Positions 35,972-48,300 of a DNA stretch of 64,000 nt are shown here, in pieces. The notes beneath the pieces are model-generated. The model was not told the DNA's origin and did not search any database. It saw nothing but the letters and a program-made list of their open reading frames with translations. The number at the start of each line of letters is the position of its first letter. Within the stretch, counting starts at the first letter, position 1. Made by a program: the position numbers and the translations under genes. Origin of the DNA: Gymnogyps californianus (taxonomy: Eukaryota; Chordata; Aves; Accipitriformes; Cathartidae); the NCBI RefSeq assembly GCF_018139145.2, contig NC_059481.1, forward strand, positions 10,404,368 through 10,468,367. The letters run 5' to 3'.

Positions 35972-38795
35972 ACATTCAATGGCCAGTTTCAGCCATGCTT
36001 CACACGTGGGTAGTGTCATAAGAGAAGAAAGGTCTGACGCACTTCAGGAAAAGAAGGTAGAGCAGCCCTGTTAAGGTTTCCACTGAGAAAGAGGCTGCCA
36101 CCGAAACTCACACTTTTCAACAGCGGAGACCGTATGTGCAAGAGCCGCTTTTAAGCTCTCACCTGTCTGGACCCCAAAGTTAATCAACCATGAGACAAAA
36201 ACTGATAAGAAACCTGGTTTTGTCCCTGCTTGTGCTCCCAGAAGTACGTGTTGGTCTAGACCTGGCAGTGGGAGGGCAGTTAAAGTTCTGTTAGTGTTTC
36301 TAAGCTAATCCTGCTTTTGTGTGATGCGTAACGCAGCCATACGCTTTTCAGATGTTTTAACTTGATGTTCAGCTTCTGAGGTCAGAAATGCATTTCAGTA
36401 CTGTCATTGTTCTCAAAAAATTTCCAAGTATGTATAAGTGAATTCCCATGGTTGAAGCCCCTAATGCCATATTTTCTCTGTGTATTCATGCAGCACTCAT
36501 CGTTTGGTTGGTGACTGGGAAGAAAGTTATGAGTTCAAGGCCATTTTTAGCCATTTTAGCTGAACTAAGTCCACAAATTTGTTTGGAGTGTTTATCCTTA
36601 TTTTGCTTTTAATATTATACATGAAATATTGTATAATTAGGTCTCTATAATCATTCTCAAATTTGTTTTACTTTTTTCAGATCTGTTACATATCTATGTG
36701 GTCAAAAGGGAAACTGTCCTTCTTTGTCTGAAGTGAAGCAGGACCTGAAGCATGTATCTCAGACATACCCGTTGCTCTCTGGGTCCAGAAACGGTCTGAC
36801 TCAAGAGGGGAAGCTGACCCTGAAATCTCCTACGCAGTCATGTAGAGTAGGACGGCACACCAGACCTGGCTTACTCTTGTTGTATCCCTTAGAACTCTTT
36901 TTTTTGATGACAAGCGGTTTTCAGGCTGGCACCTATGTTTCCCATTGGCTTGCACTCCTAAGAACTATGAAGTAATGGGAAACTGTGCACTTACTATTTG
37001 GCTCATTAATTAAGAAAACACTACAGAAAAAGTGCTTTGAGAGAGCATTTTCTTGGAAGCTGGGTCTATTTGTGTCTGGTGAGCTGTTTAAAAAAAACAA
37101 AAATGCAGAAGTGAGATTAAGAATTTAAAAACTATTATAAAATACTACGTGAAGCATAACAGTTAAATAGCTACAGTTGTAGTTAAACAGTAGAAAGGCA
37201 GATTTGATTTTGGCTGTAAAACCAATATTAGAACAAGCTACAGACTAATTTGCAACGTCTTACAGCAACAACTAGTGGCCTAAAGGATGTGACTTTTCAT
37301 TAGGATGACTATCACCGGTAGGAGGATCTGACAGGTGGCTGAATCATGCCCAGTGTAGTCATGCTGAACTTCACATATACATGCATCTACAGTGTTTATT
37401 GCTCAGTCAAATTCCTCCTTTTATAATTCTGGATTGCCACATTTGCAATTATATTGCATCCGGCAGAGACCTCTGAGATCTGTAATTACCAAACACATCT
37501 ACAGCAGTCACACACCAGCAGAAGTGACACTCATGTACTTATGAGTGTAATATCAAAGCACTGCATGTGATACCCTCCTACTTGCCTATGTATTTCGGGG
37601 TATGACTGAAATGAGAGATGTTTACTGGACAGTTTATTCTGTGAAGCACCCTCCCAGTGTAATGATGTACAACTGATAAATGAGAGAGGGAAATAGGTGC
37701 AGTTCATATGAGCCAAACAGCATAGAATTGAGTTGTTCTGGAATTTTACGTTCGTAGCAATATCTTCAGCAGCTGCTCGGCTAGCTGTGAGAAGAGGGTG
37801 GCTACGCAGATCCTAGGTGTATATGTGTCTGCAGGGATCCTGGCACACCAGAAAGGATGGGGAGTTGACTGACCTACGCACATTGTTTCTCTATAGAAAG
37901 GGCAGAAGATGTGCATATTTATAGATTGTCTCGTTGTAGGGAGTGAGTGCCCCCCATAGGGCTAGGTCTATAAGATGGAAGCGGGTGTAAACAATAATCA
38001 CAGTGGCAGGGAATTGCCAGTGTAATGACTGGAGGTGTGGCAGTGTCTGTGTATATCCCAACTATAGGACCACATTAAAGCAAGAGCGCCCTGTATCATC
38101 TCATCTGCCTTTTCTGGCCAAGTCCAACTCAGAGTAATAGAGCTGTCTGTGAGGCTTTCCCTGGCCCTGGTACAGTCTCCAGGTGAGCTAGGGTCTTCCC
38201 CTGAAAGGGGAAAGACCCATTCCCTCTACTGTCACGAGGCCATGATACCACAGCCACTTTAGCCTGCATAGATCTGGGCCCCTGGTGAAAGAGGGAGCCC
38301 TGTCACCACAGCAGCTTGTTCCCCCATTTTCTGTGGTGGCATTAGCAGCGTGCCTGCACCCCGACGGAGTGGGCTTAGGGCACAGAAAGGGCAGCCGCGG
38401 GGAGGTTCGCGTTCAGCAGCCCCGGTTCCTGACCTGCTTTGCCAGGCAGCCACGCAGGCCTTGAAATGAGGGATGGCGCAGGCCCATCCCTTTCGGGGAA
38501 ACTTGAATTTCTGCTGGATTAAGGCGGTTGTGTAACCGCAGCCCAGCTGGCTCCCTTGCTTCTCCGCACAAAATAGTTATCAGTGTGAAGTGAGCGTCAA
38601 GCACAGCGCTGCCAGGCAGGGCAGTCACTGGGCGTGTGAGGGGAAGGCAGAGGCCTCCCCCGGGGCCGGGGACACAAACAAGGCCTCCTCCCCTCCTTCG
38701 CAGCTCCTCTGGCCGGGCGGTGTGAGCGGGCGGGGGCCGCAACCTCCCGCCGATCGGGCAGTTCACACTTTGAATCACCGCTCAGCGGGCGCCCG

Positions 38796-38828
38796 TATAT
38801 ATATATATATATACACACACACATATAC
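38796..38828. repeat. (TA)n(CA)n microsatellite at the island edge
   Basis: About eight TA units run into five CA units, then ATATA. It sits directly inside the upstream edge of the CpG island. Confidence 0.95.
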
Positions 38829-39229
38829 AAATCCCTGCAGCGATGGGCTCGCGCGGAAATACAGGGGGCCAGCGTGGGAGCACCGGTGTAGCTGTCCAGG
38901 GCAGAGGGGAAGAGCCGGCAAGCGGCTGACGGCACTGCGGGAAAGGCCCTTCGCGGGAACGGGTTGAGGGGCCGCGCCAGCCTCCGCCGGAGCCGGGTAA
39001 GCGAGGGCCCGCTCTCCTCCACGGGGCGGGAACCTGCCTGCCAAAATACCTAGGGGGGGAAGGTAGGAGGGGAGGATGCCGTTTGGGTAAACCGATAAAC
39101 CGCAGCGGCGCCGTCTGCAGCGCAGCGGGGCGGCGTGTCGCCGGGGCAGCGGCGGCCGCGCTCCTCGCTACCGGGCCGGGCCGGGCCGGGCCCGCCACCG
39201 CCGGCAGGCCCCAGCCAGGCCGGCTCTCT

Positions 39230-39345
39230 GTTGCCGTGACAACCGAGTTGCTCGGCGGGCGGGCAGCGAGGCAGGAAGTGAGGGCAGGGGATTGGCCGCC
39301 GTGGGGCACGTGAGGCGGGCGAGGGGCGGGGCGGAACGGGGCGGT
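39230..39345 (+). promoter_or_regulatory. ATOSA: Promoter motif cluster: X-box-like, ETS, CCAAT, E-box, GC boxes
   Basis: GTTGCCGTGACAAC at 39230-39243 is a near-palindromic RFX X-box with one mismatch to the consensus. AGGAAGTG near 39273 is ETS-like. GATTGGCC at 39290 is an inverted CCAAT box. CACGTG at 39307-39312 is an E-box. GGGGCGGGGCGG follows at about 39323. Motifs are seen directly. Binding is inferred. Confidence 0.55.
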
Positions 39346-39945
39346 TGGGCCCGGCCCGGGGGCGGGATGAGCGCCGCGCGGGGCGGGCGCGGAGCGCGGT
39401 CCCCCGGTGCCGGCGGGCGGCTGCCGCGCTCTCCCCTGTCGGCGGCCGGGCGTGGCGGGTCCCCCGCGGCCGAGCTGCCCTGCCCACCGCCGCCGGGCTG
39501 TGATGTGTGTGCCCCGCTCGGCGGGAGGCGGGGAGTGCCCGGCGGAGAGGAGGGGAGTTAGTCAGCGGCGAGGAGGAGGAGGAAGGGCAGGAGGCAGAGC
39601 CATGGAGAGCAGCGCTCCGCGGCGGCGGGAGGGGCGGGCTGTCTGACCGGGGCGAAGCGCGGGGGGCACGGCCCGGCAGCCCGGGCGGCAGCGGCGGGGC
39701 CGGGGATGAAGGTGCCGGGCAGCCCCCCGCCGCCAGCCGCCGGCCGGTGACGGGGCGGGGGCTGGGGGCCCGGCGGGGCGGGGTGGGGTGGGGGGCCGCT
39801 CGCTGCCCTCCTCGGGGCAGGCGAGAGGGAGGGAGGGAGGGAACTCCGGCCGGGGCTGCCATCGCCCGGGGCCGCGGTGACTCAGAGCCGGCGCGGCCGG
39901 GGGTGAGCCGAGGTCTGTTGTTGTGGGATTTTTTCCCCGGCAGGT

Positions 39946-39954
39946 TATAAATAG
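39946..39954 (+). promoter_or_regulatory. ATOSA: TATA box (TATAAATAG)
   Basis: A consensus-quality TATA element is embedded in GC-rich sequence. It predicts a start near 39976-39986, giving a 5' UTR of about 245 bases before the ATG at 40227 if the leader is unspliced. It is the only such element in the core of the island. Confidence 0.5.
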
Positions 39955-40226
39955 CCCCGCTCGGCGCCGTGTCACGGAAGGACACCCTGGCCGGGCGCGG
40001 GGAGAGGCCGCCGGCGCTCAGCCTCCCCCGGCCGGCCGCCGCCAGCCTGCCTGCCGGCGGGCCCAGCTGCTAGCGGCGGGGCCGGGCGAGCCCCCGGCGG
40101 CGCTTGTTGTTTTTACACACGAAAAATAATTGATATCGCTAGCTGGAGGCAGCGACAGCCAGTCTTCGCGGGGAGAGCAGCAGAGCGCTTCGGCTCCTCT
40201 CAGACCTCCCTGAGGAAACGGAGAAA

Positions 40227-40242
40227 ATGAAGCCGGAACGAG
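40227..40242 (+). CDS. ATOSA: First coding exon of ATOSA (FAM214A), 16 coding bases
   Basis: The ATG has A at -3 and is followed by codons for Lys-Pro-Glu-Arg plus one G, then the donor GAG|GTAAAC with GT at 40243-40244. As I remember it, the human protein starts MKPDRD, so MKPER plus a G-starting codon (Asp) fits in both sequence and phase. Position at the end of a CpG island and order after ONECUT1 in the same direction both match the human locus. ATOSA (atos homologue A) is a large nuclear-type protein of roughly 1,070 residues. The rest, starting near a TLDEYFEYDAEEF-like segment, is not in the window. Reading on past the donor gives a 75-codon frame with a Phe-rich stretch, which is intron. 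Short length makes the call depend on context. Confidence 0.65.
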
Positions 40243-43200
40243 GTAAACGGTTTATCAAGATATTTCTTTCTTTTTTTTTTTTCTTTCTTTCCCCTTTTGT
40301 TTCTAGGACTAGAAGTAGCCTGGTATTTTGTTTCGCTCTATTTCCTTATCCCCTCCCCTGGCATTTTGGGGGATGGGAGAGAATCCAGCTACTCGGGTTC
40401 AACTCGGGAAATGCTAATGAGAGTGGGACACTGGAAGGTACCCTGCGAAGGTGATTAACAGCCCGATGTCCTGCCTGCCCTTCGGCTTTCCATTGTCTTG
40501 GTTGGATGGAAGGGAGACAAACACCGTAGCAAACTGCTTTTGCGCTGGGAATGCTGCAGTTTGTGTGTCAAATACAGTCGACTTGTTAGCACAGAACTGC
40601 AGTGCTGAGGCGAGAGTCGGTCAAAGGCAAATCGGGCACCGACAGACAATGCCAGCACGTGTACAGAAATGTCAAAATGTAGCTGAAGAACACCCTGAAA
40701 ATAACCATAACTTCCATCTGCGTTGTTTTATAATCTGACAGTGGTTTTTGTTCCAGTTATAAAGGAAATGTATCATAACAAGCATGCTGAAATACTGATT
40801 TTTCACGATCATTTGGTTATATCTTATCTGGATTACTGACATCTGGTTTTACAGAAAAATAAAGTCGACTGTCTACGCATATGTTTATAACACTTTAGCT
40901 CTTTTGCAGTATAGCAACAGCTGCTGATGCCCCTAGAGTTGAAAATATGTCATGACTTCTATTTTGATCCACATGAGCAGTGATTATTGATTCCTGATAG
41001 TTAAAGCAAGATTATTTGTTTGAAAAAATCTTATGACTGCTCATCGTAGAATTCTGAGTGTTAATTAAAACAATTTCTTGCTTAGATATTTGGGTTTCTT
41101 AAAGTTTTGATGATTCTATTGTTTACCTGGTTACTTTCAGTTTTAAAAACACATTCATTTTGTGTTGTTATCACTTTGGTGTTTTGAGAAACTTTAATAT
41201 AGCTTAGATAGCCGTGTATTAAATACTAACACTTACATGACATACACATCTTAATTAGGTTTGTTAATGACATGTTTCCTAATAGCGACACTGCATAAAT
41301 GACGACTCTTAGGTGGATTTCTTGTATATATATATGCTGTAAGGATTATATGGTGTGATGATAGCACAGATAGTACAGAAATGATCATAAATACATGCAT
41401 AAATTAGTGGGGTTTAAGTACTAGGGATTTGAAATGGGCTTTTCTCTTTGCTTTCCTCCTTGTTTCTTAATTGCTTAAACCTTCACCTGGTCGATTGTGC
41501 AGCAAGGCAGGTTGTTTTTAGAATATCTTTAGATTTTAATACCAGACCCTGAAGTCTGGAAACTATTTACTGTCAAGGTGAAATAAAATTTCAAAATAGC
41601 CAGGTAAAACCCAAGTCAATATTTACAGCTTTAAAATGTTCTGCTGTAGCAGTTCAAAAGCTCTGTATGACCTTAGTCTATTCTTTAATTTTTAGGCAGA
41701 AAAAGTTGGAACGTTGGGAACATTTTTAGTTGCTGTATGATAAGTGATCAGATGCCTTTTTTAACCAGTCTGGTGTAGAGGGAACCAAATTTATAAAGAA
41801 AGCAAGTTATTAGGTTGTTGGGTTGGGTTTTTTTTGCCCTAAGCTAAGAGTTAATAAATTGAGATTCATATCTGTTGTAAAATGTCTATCACAAACTGGG
41901 TGAAACCCTTCAGAAGTAATGTCTTGAAATTCTTTTAAGATAATTAACAAAAATCTTGAAATAAATCGTGGATCTTGGCAAACAGTTTAGTAGATACCTC
42001 TAGCTTAACTGTGTGCTAATCTAATAGAGCAATACTATGCACAAAGGGGGTTGTGAAAGTGCTGCCTAAATGCCACATGCGGCCCACAGAGACTCTTAGG
42101 AGGCACGAATCATGCAAATATTTACATGTGCTGCTTTCTGCATAGCAGCTGCACCACAGGATACAAGTGGTCAAGTGTGCAGTCACCTGCTGCCAATCGT
42201 TGCAAATTAATAGCAAAGGACAGGGGAGAAGCAGACCACTCCGCTTGCCACAGTCTTCACTTTTCTACAGACCCTCAAAATCCTGAGAAGACTGCAAATC
42301 CACACACCAAGTGAAACATAAAGAAACAGACTTAAAAAGACTTGAAATGTTTTGGAGGTTTTTCATTCTTACAAATAATTATATCAGAATCCATTTGGAG
42401 CAGAGAGGTGTAGTTCTTGTACTTAGAATTAAGCTTAAAACTATACTTAATAAGATTATAATGCCCAGGCATGTTGGGAGAAGGTATGGTTTAGCCTTTG
42501 TCATAATTCCAATAAGATTCTTGTTATCACCAGCAAAAATGGGTGGTGCAGGAGAAGAAAGGGGAGATCTAAATGTGCAACCACTTTTTTTAACAGTGGG
42601 AAATGTTATAGAATGTTTTTAATTTAAGGAGGTGAGAGGGATGAGCAGAAATGAAGAAAAAAGGGAAATTTGGCCCTGAGGTACTTACCTCCCTTTATAA
42701 TAAGGAAAGTTTGAAAATTACAGATATAAACATGCAGTATATGAGAGCAGTATGGAGGAGATGGAATGTGTTGCATAGCAAACCCATGGAGCAGTTTTGC
42801 AAGTGAGGAAGAGAGGTTTGAAAGCACCTGTAAAAATGCGGACTTACTCCTTTGCCGTGCAAAGGACAGGGCATTGACAGGACATCTCATGAGCATCACT
42901 TGGGACTTACCCATCAGGTGGGGTGTCAGCGTGGAAGGGCAGTGGTTAAGCACGTTCATGTGACTACCTCTATACCAGTCTAGAGAATGCAGTAACTGAA
43001 ATACTGATGGCTGCTGCTTGGCTATACCTTTCCTACACTGCTGTTCTTGAAGTGAAGTGTTGAAGCATCTTAAAATACAGTGGTCACGTTGCTTCAGCTG
43101 AGGCTTCACCAGTGCCACTGAGAAGAAGGATTTATCTCCCTTTCTTACATACAATGTTTTTGGAGTGACGTTTGAGGGTGGTTTGGTTTTTTTTTTTTTG

Positions 43201-45282
43201 TCTTTCTGCAGTAACAACATATCAGCTTACCTAGCTTTGATCCATATCATCACGATTTAGTTTCTGCAGTACAGCTGCCTAGTCAGCTGCTTCGTGTTGC
43301 GCGTTTGGACCACCGTTTCCTTTCTCAAGTACAGAGCTTTGCTCTTGCTTCTATTGAACTTCGTTCTAATGACTTCTGATTGCTTTGCCAGTTTATTGAG
43401 TTTGGAAGACAGAAGTAGACTTCGTAGCAGAGTGCTTGCAAACTCTTCCAGTTCAGCTTTGTTCATAAACTGTATAAACACACTGTTTCACCATCGGAGT
43501 TAATGAAAACATTGCATAATGTCGGGGTGATTGCTTACTGCCAAACTCGGAAGGCTTGTTATGTACTCTTAGAGTACACTTGGTGCACAACTGGAAAAAA
43601 TCTTGTGGTTTAGTTGAATCTACGGTATAGTCATATTTTACTGTGGGAATGTTACAAGACATCAAAAGTCTTACTATAGTCTAAATAGCTCAGAGTTACT
43701 GCTCCTTCCTCCTCCCTCCCCCTCACTGCATGAATGATCAGTTAAAGGAGGAAGACAGGCTTGTTTGTCTCTAAATGCATGCTGGCTGTTTTTTATCACT
43801 TTATTCTAGTCTTTTCTTATTTTTTTATTACCTTGCTTTGTTTATTCCTCTGCTGTGTGTTCTCTGTGTAGAGGCTATTCTGTTTTCACTTACAAATTAA
43901 GCAAAAAGCAGTTGTCTCTTACTTTCTGAAGCATTAATTCCCTCCTTGAGATTATCCTAATTTAAAGAAATGGCTTTCTGCCTACAAGAGAGGAACAGTC
44001 AGTCTGAAGATTGCTTTTTCTTTTCTCCTTCCTTCTTTGCAAGTCAAACTGGGATATGTGCCTCCGGGCCTGTTTGTAGTAACTGGGTTAAGAGACTTTC
44101 TTCCACCTTATTTGGTGGTTTGGTATGGAAAGAGCTAACTCTTTGGGTTCAACAAAAGTCTGTTTACTACCTCCTGTTGGAAACATAGCTGAAGGATTTC
44201 TGGATGTATCTGTGAGGAAAGCTGGAGGAAAGATTAATGAAGATGAACAGTTGGTTGAATCCTTTTCATCTTCAAATTCTTAGGAGGAAGGATGAGGAGG
44301 CATGGGATTGGGGGGAAGTGAGCTGAACCAGTGTGTTTAGGAGTTGTGGAGTTGTTAAGTTAGGAGATCTGGATAAAGTCCTTGTTTTTAAAACAAGACT
44401 TAGTTTTATGCCCTATATTAACTCTGTGAAAGATTTTGTGGAAAACTTTTTAGCAAAGATGATGTGCTACAGAGTATGGACATCAGGAAGTGAAAATATC
44501 TTTTGAAAGAGGATGAATGGTATTTTAGTGTCCTATATTGCACTGATACAGACACTTTAATTTTATATCTCCTCGGTGAAATGTCACGAAGCACTTTTCC
44601 GTGGTGGAGCGATGTAACCAGTAAACAAAGTAATAAACTGGAAATGAGGTGCTTCCTGCTTAGTGGAGCTGTCACTCCACAAGCGTTTGGGCAATGCTTC
44701 GGGCTTGGTTGCCACAGGTAAGTGCAGGTTGGGTGATAATGAGCTGGAGGTGACGCTGCTCCCTGGCCCGGGAGGAAGCCGTGCTGGCAAACACGCTCTG
44801 CTGTGCAGGGGCACGTGCGAGAAGGTGTGTGTGGCGAGGGAGGCTAGCTCTGACGGGCAGGAAAGGGTGGGGGGGGTGTCTGCTTTTCCTGTGTGGATTA
44901 CTTTCAAATAAAACCAGCTTATTCTTTAAAAGAAAGAAAACCTAAAACTGTTTAGGATAAAAAACCCAACCAAACCAACCAAACTGACAGGTGGTCAGGA
45001 TATTACACTCAGATTCCATTTATAAGGCATGAAACCATCTAGCTCTGATCTTTGGGGGGAGCAGATTTGTCCTCATAACACATAATATATAGATGCAGTG
45101 GATGAGGATGAGTGAACAGGAATATAAGCCTTTTTTTTTTCTTCCAATTGAGGATGGAGTCTAGATGCTTTCAATACAGTTCTGTCCTTGCACCTAAGAA
45201 ATGGGAATATATGCTCTTTTATTAAATTTCTACTACAGAAATTTAACTTAGAAGAATTCTTAGCTTTTAAGTGCTTTTTTTC

Positions 45283-45283
<1 letters not shown>
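40243..45283 (+). other. ATOSA: ATOSA intron 1, first part
   Basis: AT-rich after the first 150 bases, with no recognised exon. A 198-codon frame on the - strand at 42624-43220 has no recognisable domain and is treated as chance. Minor simple repeats include a poly(T) near 43.19 kb and an AACC-rich patch near 44.97 kb. Confidence 0.65.

Positions 45284-45327
<44 letters not shown>
45284..45327. repeat. 44-nt poly(C) tract
   Basis: An uninterrupted run of 44 C bases follows a T-rich stretch (TTTTTTTCT) and ends at AAATC. The other strand is G44. Such a long homopolymer is rare. It can form i-motif and G-quadruplex structures and is prone to length error in sequencing and assembly, so the exact count is uncertain. 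Confidence 0.95.
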
Positions 45328-45329
<2 letters not shown>

Positions 45330-48300
45330 ATCTAAGGATATTCATTTGTAGAATTGGAAAATCTTGGTTTGAAATGCCTGCTTATGTTCAAGTTTTCATA
45401 CCTGTTCTGCAGCTCATACCCAGATGTTGACAGCAAGGGAAGTCCTCCTGTTGTAGCAGTAGCTCTTGGGTTGGAAGAGTGCTTTTTATCGGTGTTCAAC
45501 AGTGAGAGTTCTTCACTGTGTGCCTGTTCCTCAGAGAGAACAAATCATACTAGTAACAAAACTTCGCCATTTTCTTTTTGTTTGGTTGATGTTGTCCATA
45601 CTAGCTGCCTTCAGAGGGGCCCTTGTTGCTAAAACAGATGCTGCTGGAGTAGCATTTATTTAGGTGGATATTTTGGGGCTTGTGGATATGCCAAGCCCAT
45701 AGGCTTGGGCTATATAACTGACCCTTCTGACCATATTCTGTACTTGCTGAAGTGAGAAACTTTGGCATGCCAGATCAGATCCCTGGGCTGAAGCATATTA
45801 GATTGGACTTTAAGGGCAGTGTTGAAACTATTATTGGATCTGAGGTCTGCCAGCTTCTAAATGTTTTTAAAAATAAGCTAGCATTTATAAATACAGATTC
45901 TCATGAGAGATGTGAGTTTGTTGCCAAATGAAATTTTGCTTATTAAAATTAGAAATCTTCTGTGAAAACAGAGTAACTGACAGGAACAAACCAGCTATAT
46001 GACATTTGTTAAAAGCACTTGCTCTGTCTGCTTCACTGTTTACAAAATGTTTCTTTGTTATTTTGACAAACGTCCACTAATAGCAACTGTTAAATGGTGG
46101 TGAAATAGCCATAGACTTTTATCCTGTCAGCAACAAGTTTAGGATAACAGTCTGGCAGTTACTAGCTATTCTTTTAGCCGATAAGGTCTTGCAGTTTAAC
46201 TGTAATTATAGATATAATAACTACTTTGTCCATTCTGATGTGATACTTGGTAAACTATGGGTTTTAGATTTTTTTAAGGTGTCTCACATCATTGTCTTTC
46301 AGGGTGGTAGTAAATTGTTCAGTCTTTGCAGGTCATTTGTATTTAATGTTTAGACAGAAGCCAGTTTTTAAGTTTAAATTGTTTTAGAAGTGCACATACA
46401 ATTGCATGGTTACCTTTGTACTACTGAGTACAAAAAGTTCATGTATAAGTAGGCAATTTAAGAATGTCTGTAAACCTGGGTGAATGCAAATACAGAAGAG
46501 TGCCTCTTGGACTTGGGTAGGTAGTTGGACTTTGGAAGGCTTCACATTCATTACATATTCCTTTTTCTGCTGGTCCCATGCAGGGTGGGATAACTATAGC
46601 TAAAAGCACACAGCTGAAGCCATGTGCAGTTATTCTTGATCTGCATGCATAACTGTACCAAGATTGGAAGAGTTTTTTTATAAAAGCTACTTGTAAACAA
46701 TATAATTGAGTTGTAAGACAGTAATGAAAATTCTCCAGCTGTTCTTAACAATTCAGTGTTATTCTGACCAAATCAAATCAAACTCACTTGTATTAATATG
46801 TTTTCTTCCTCGTTAAATGGGCCTGACTAGTTCTTTTGGCTAGTGATTGTTGCGTTACCTTTTAATGTTAGCTTTGGGACCAAAACTATTTAAAGTTGCT
46901 GTCTGGGATGGTATTAATACATTATGTTGACTCAAAATGCAAAGATGTAATGGGATAGTATGAGGATGTTCTCGGGGATAATTTGGAGAGGAGAGCTGTG
47001 CGTGACTCAATGGAGGCAGATGACCACACGGGGAAGGAAGCACTCCACATGTGAAATACTAATGACACTTTCATGTCTGTTCTGAATGTAAGAATCCTTA
47101 TGAATAAAGGTAAACAAGATAGTCTTACTGAGAAGTCTTCTGGACAACTTTGTTTCTTTAAGAGGAATAAGGGGAGTTCTTCAGCTCCTCCCATACACAT
47201 TTATTTTGATTTGACCACTTTTCATTTTGTGGGAAGGCATCCAATCTCTCTCTCTCCAGGCATGTAGTACCCTGTAACCATGGGGCACTTAGACTTTTCT
47301 CTTAGTGATCAATGCATTTCCCAAACCTATTGCCAAGTATGACTTCTTTGTTCCTAGGGAAAAAACAAGTTGGATTTTCTTCTGAGGTATAATAAAAAAA
47401 GAACATATCTGAAATAAGTAATCTCTGGTTGCACATAAGCCATGTCATCTGTTTTACATTGTGTATCCTGTGAAGTTAGTGATTTTTTTTCCATTAAGAT
47501 CCCTGGGAACCAAGTTGGTAAGTCAGTCCATTTTGGATTGTGAACTCCTCTGGTGAGACTGCAAGCAGGTGACTGCTTATGCTAGTTTAACATCTTAATG
47601 GTGCTGTGCATGCAGGGATTCCTTTTGCCCACTGATGAGCCTTTAGGATTTCTAGGGCATGTTTCACACTTCTCTGTGCTGCAATAAATAAAGCTTCTTC
47701 CTCAGGGTGCTGTACAAGTATCATCTTGTTGTTGGGTATAATGCGGGAGGGAAGGGCAGAGAGAGAGAACTTCAGTGGAGTTGAGGATGGTGAGTATTAG
47801 CCTGTGTCCTCAGTACAGTCAGTACCACGGTGGGAGGTGGTAGAGTGGTGGTGGTTTCTTCTGAGAGTCAGGGGAAGGAGAAGGAGAGGTGCAGGAAGAG
47901 CTGCTGTGGTCAGCATGCTCTTTTTTCAGAGTGATGGGAAGCCCTTCTCCCCTGCCAGGTATTGTTCTCCTTGGTTCCCTGCCAGGGCACCAGCCCAACA
48001 ACTAAGTGAAACAAACCATGGCTCAAACTCACACTTCCACGCAGGTCAGCAAGTTCGGTAGAAGGCTTTGTCTGCAGACTTGGAGGGGCAGAGAGGGTGG
48101 TTAAGAGTAATATCTGAGTAAATGTCTGTGATGACTGCTTGTTGAAGGCATAACTTCTGTGTTAGCAGAGAGAATTTTTAATACGTTGGGTTGATGCTTT
48201 TTTTCTGTGCAGTTTTCTGTAAAGTCACAAGTATCGGTGCATTTTGTTTGCATATTAGTTCTGAATGTTTACAACACAGCCCCAGTAAGACATCCTATTT

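Larger units (their letters stand above)
34520..38600. other. Intergenic, no gene recognised
   Basis: Mostly AT-rich DNA without a recognised gene, containing a perfect hairpin at 35.4 kb, two poly(T) tracts near 35.9 kb and ordinary unique sequence. CpG density starts to rise after about 38.3 kb on the approach to the ATOSA promoter. Confidence 0.6.
38620..40226 (+). promoter_or_regulatory. ATOSA: CpG island promoter and 5' UTR of ATOSA (FAM214A)
   Basis: This is the largest CpG island in the window, with very high GC and CG density from about 38.65 kb to 40.2 kb. It contains GGGCGG boxes, a (CCGGG)n patch near 39.17 kb, a promoter-motif cluster near 39.23-39.35 kb and a TATA box at 39946. 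It ends at the first coding exon. Long frames here, including one of 311 codons on the - strand, run in several overlapping frames and are explained by the lack of stop codons in GC-rich DNA. A divergent - strand transcript is possible but unsupported. Confidence 0.85.

Noticed and set aside
39050..39985. 311-codon frame on the minus strand in the ATOSA CpG island
   Set aside because: Several overlapping frames on both strands are open here. The protein is Pro/Arg/Ala/Ser-rich without a domain, as expected from stop-poor GC-rich DNA.
45073..45430. Frames with poly-Gly or poly-Pro stretches
   Set aside because: They are translations of the poly(C)/poly(G) tract.
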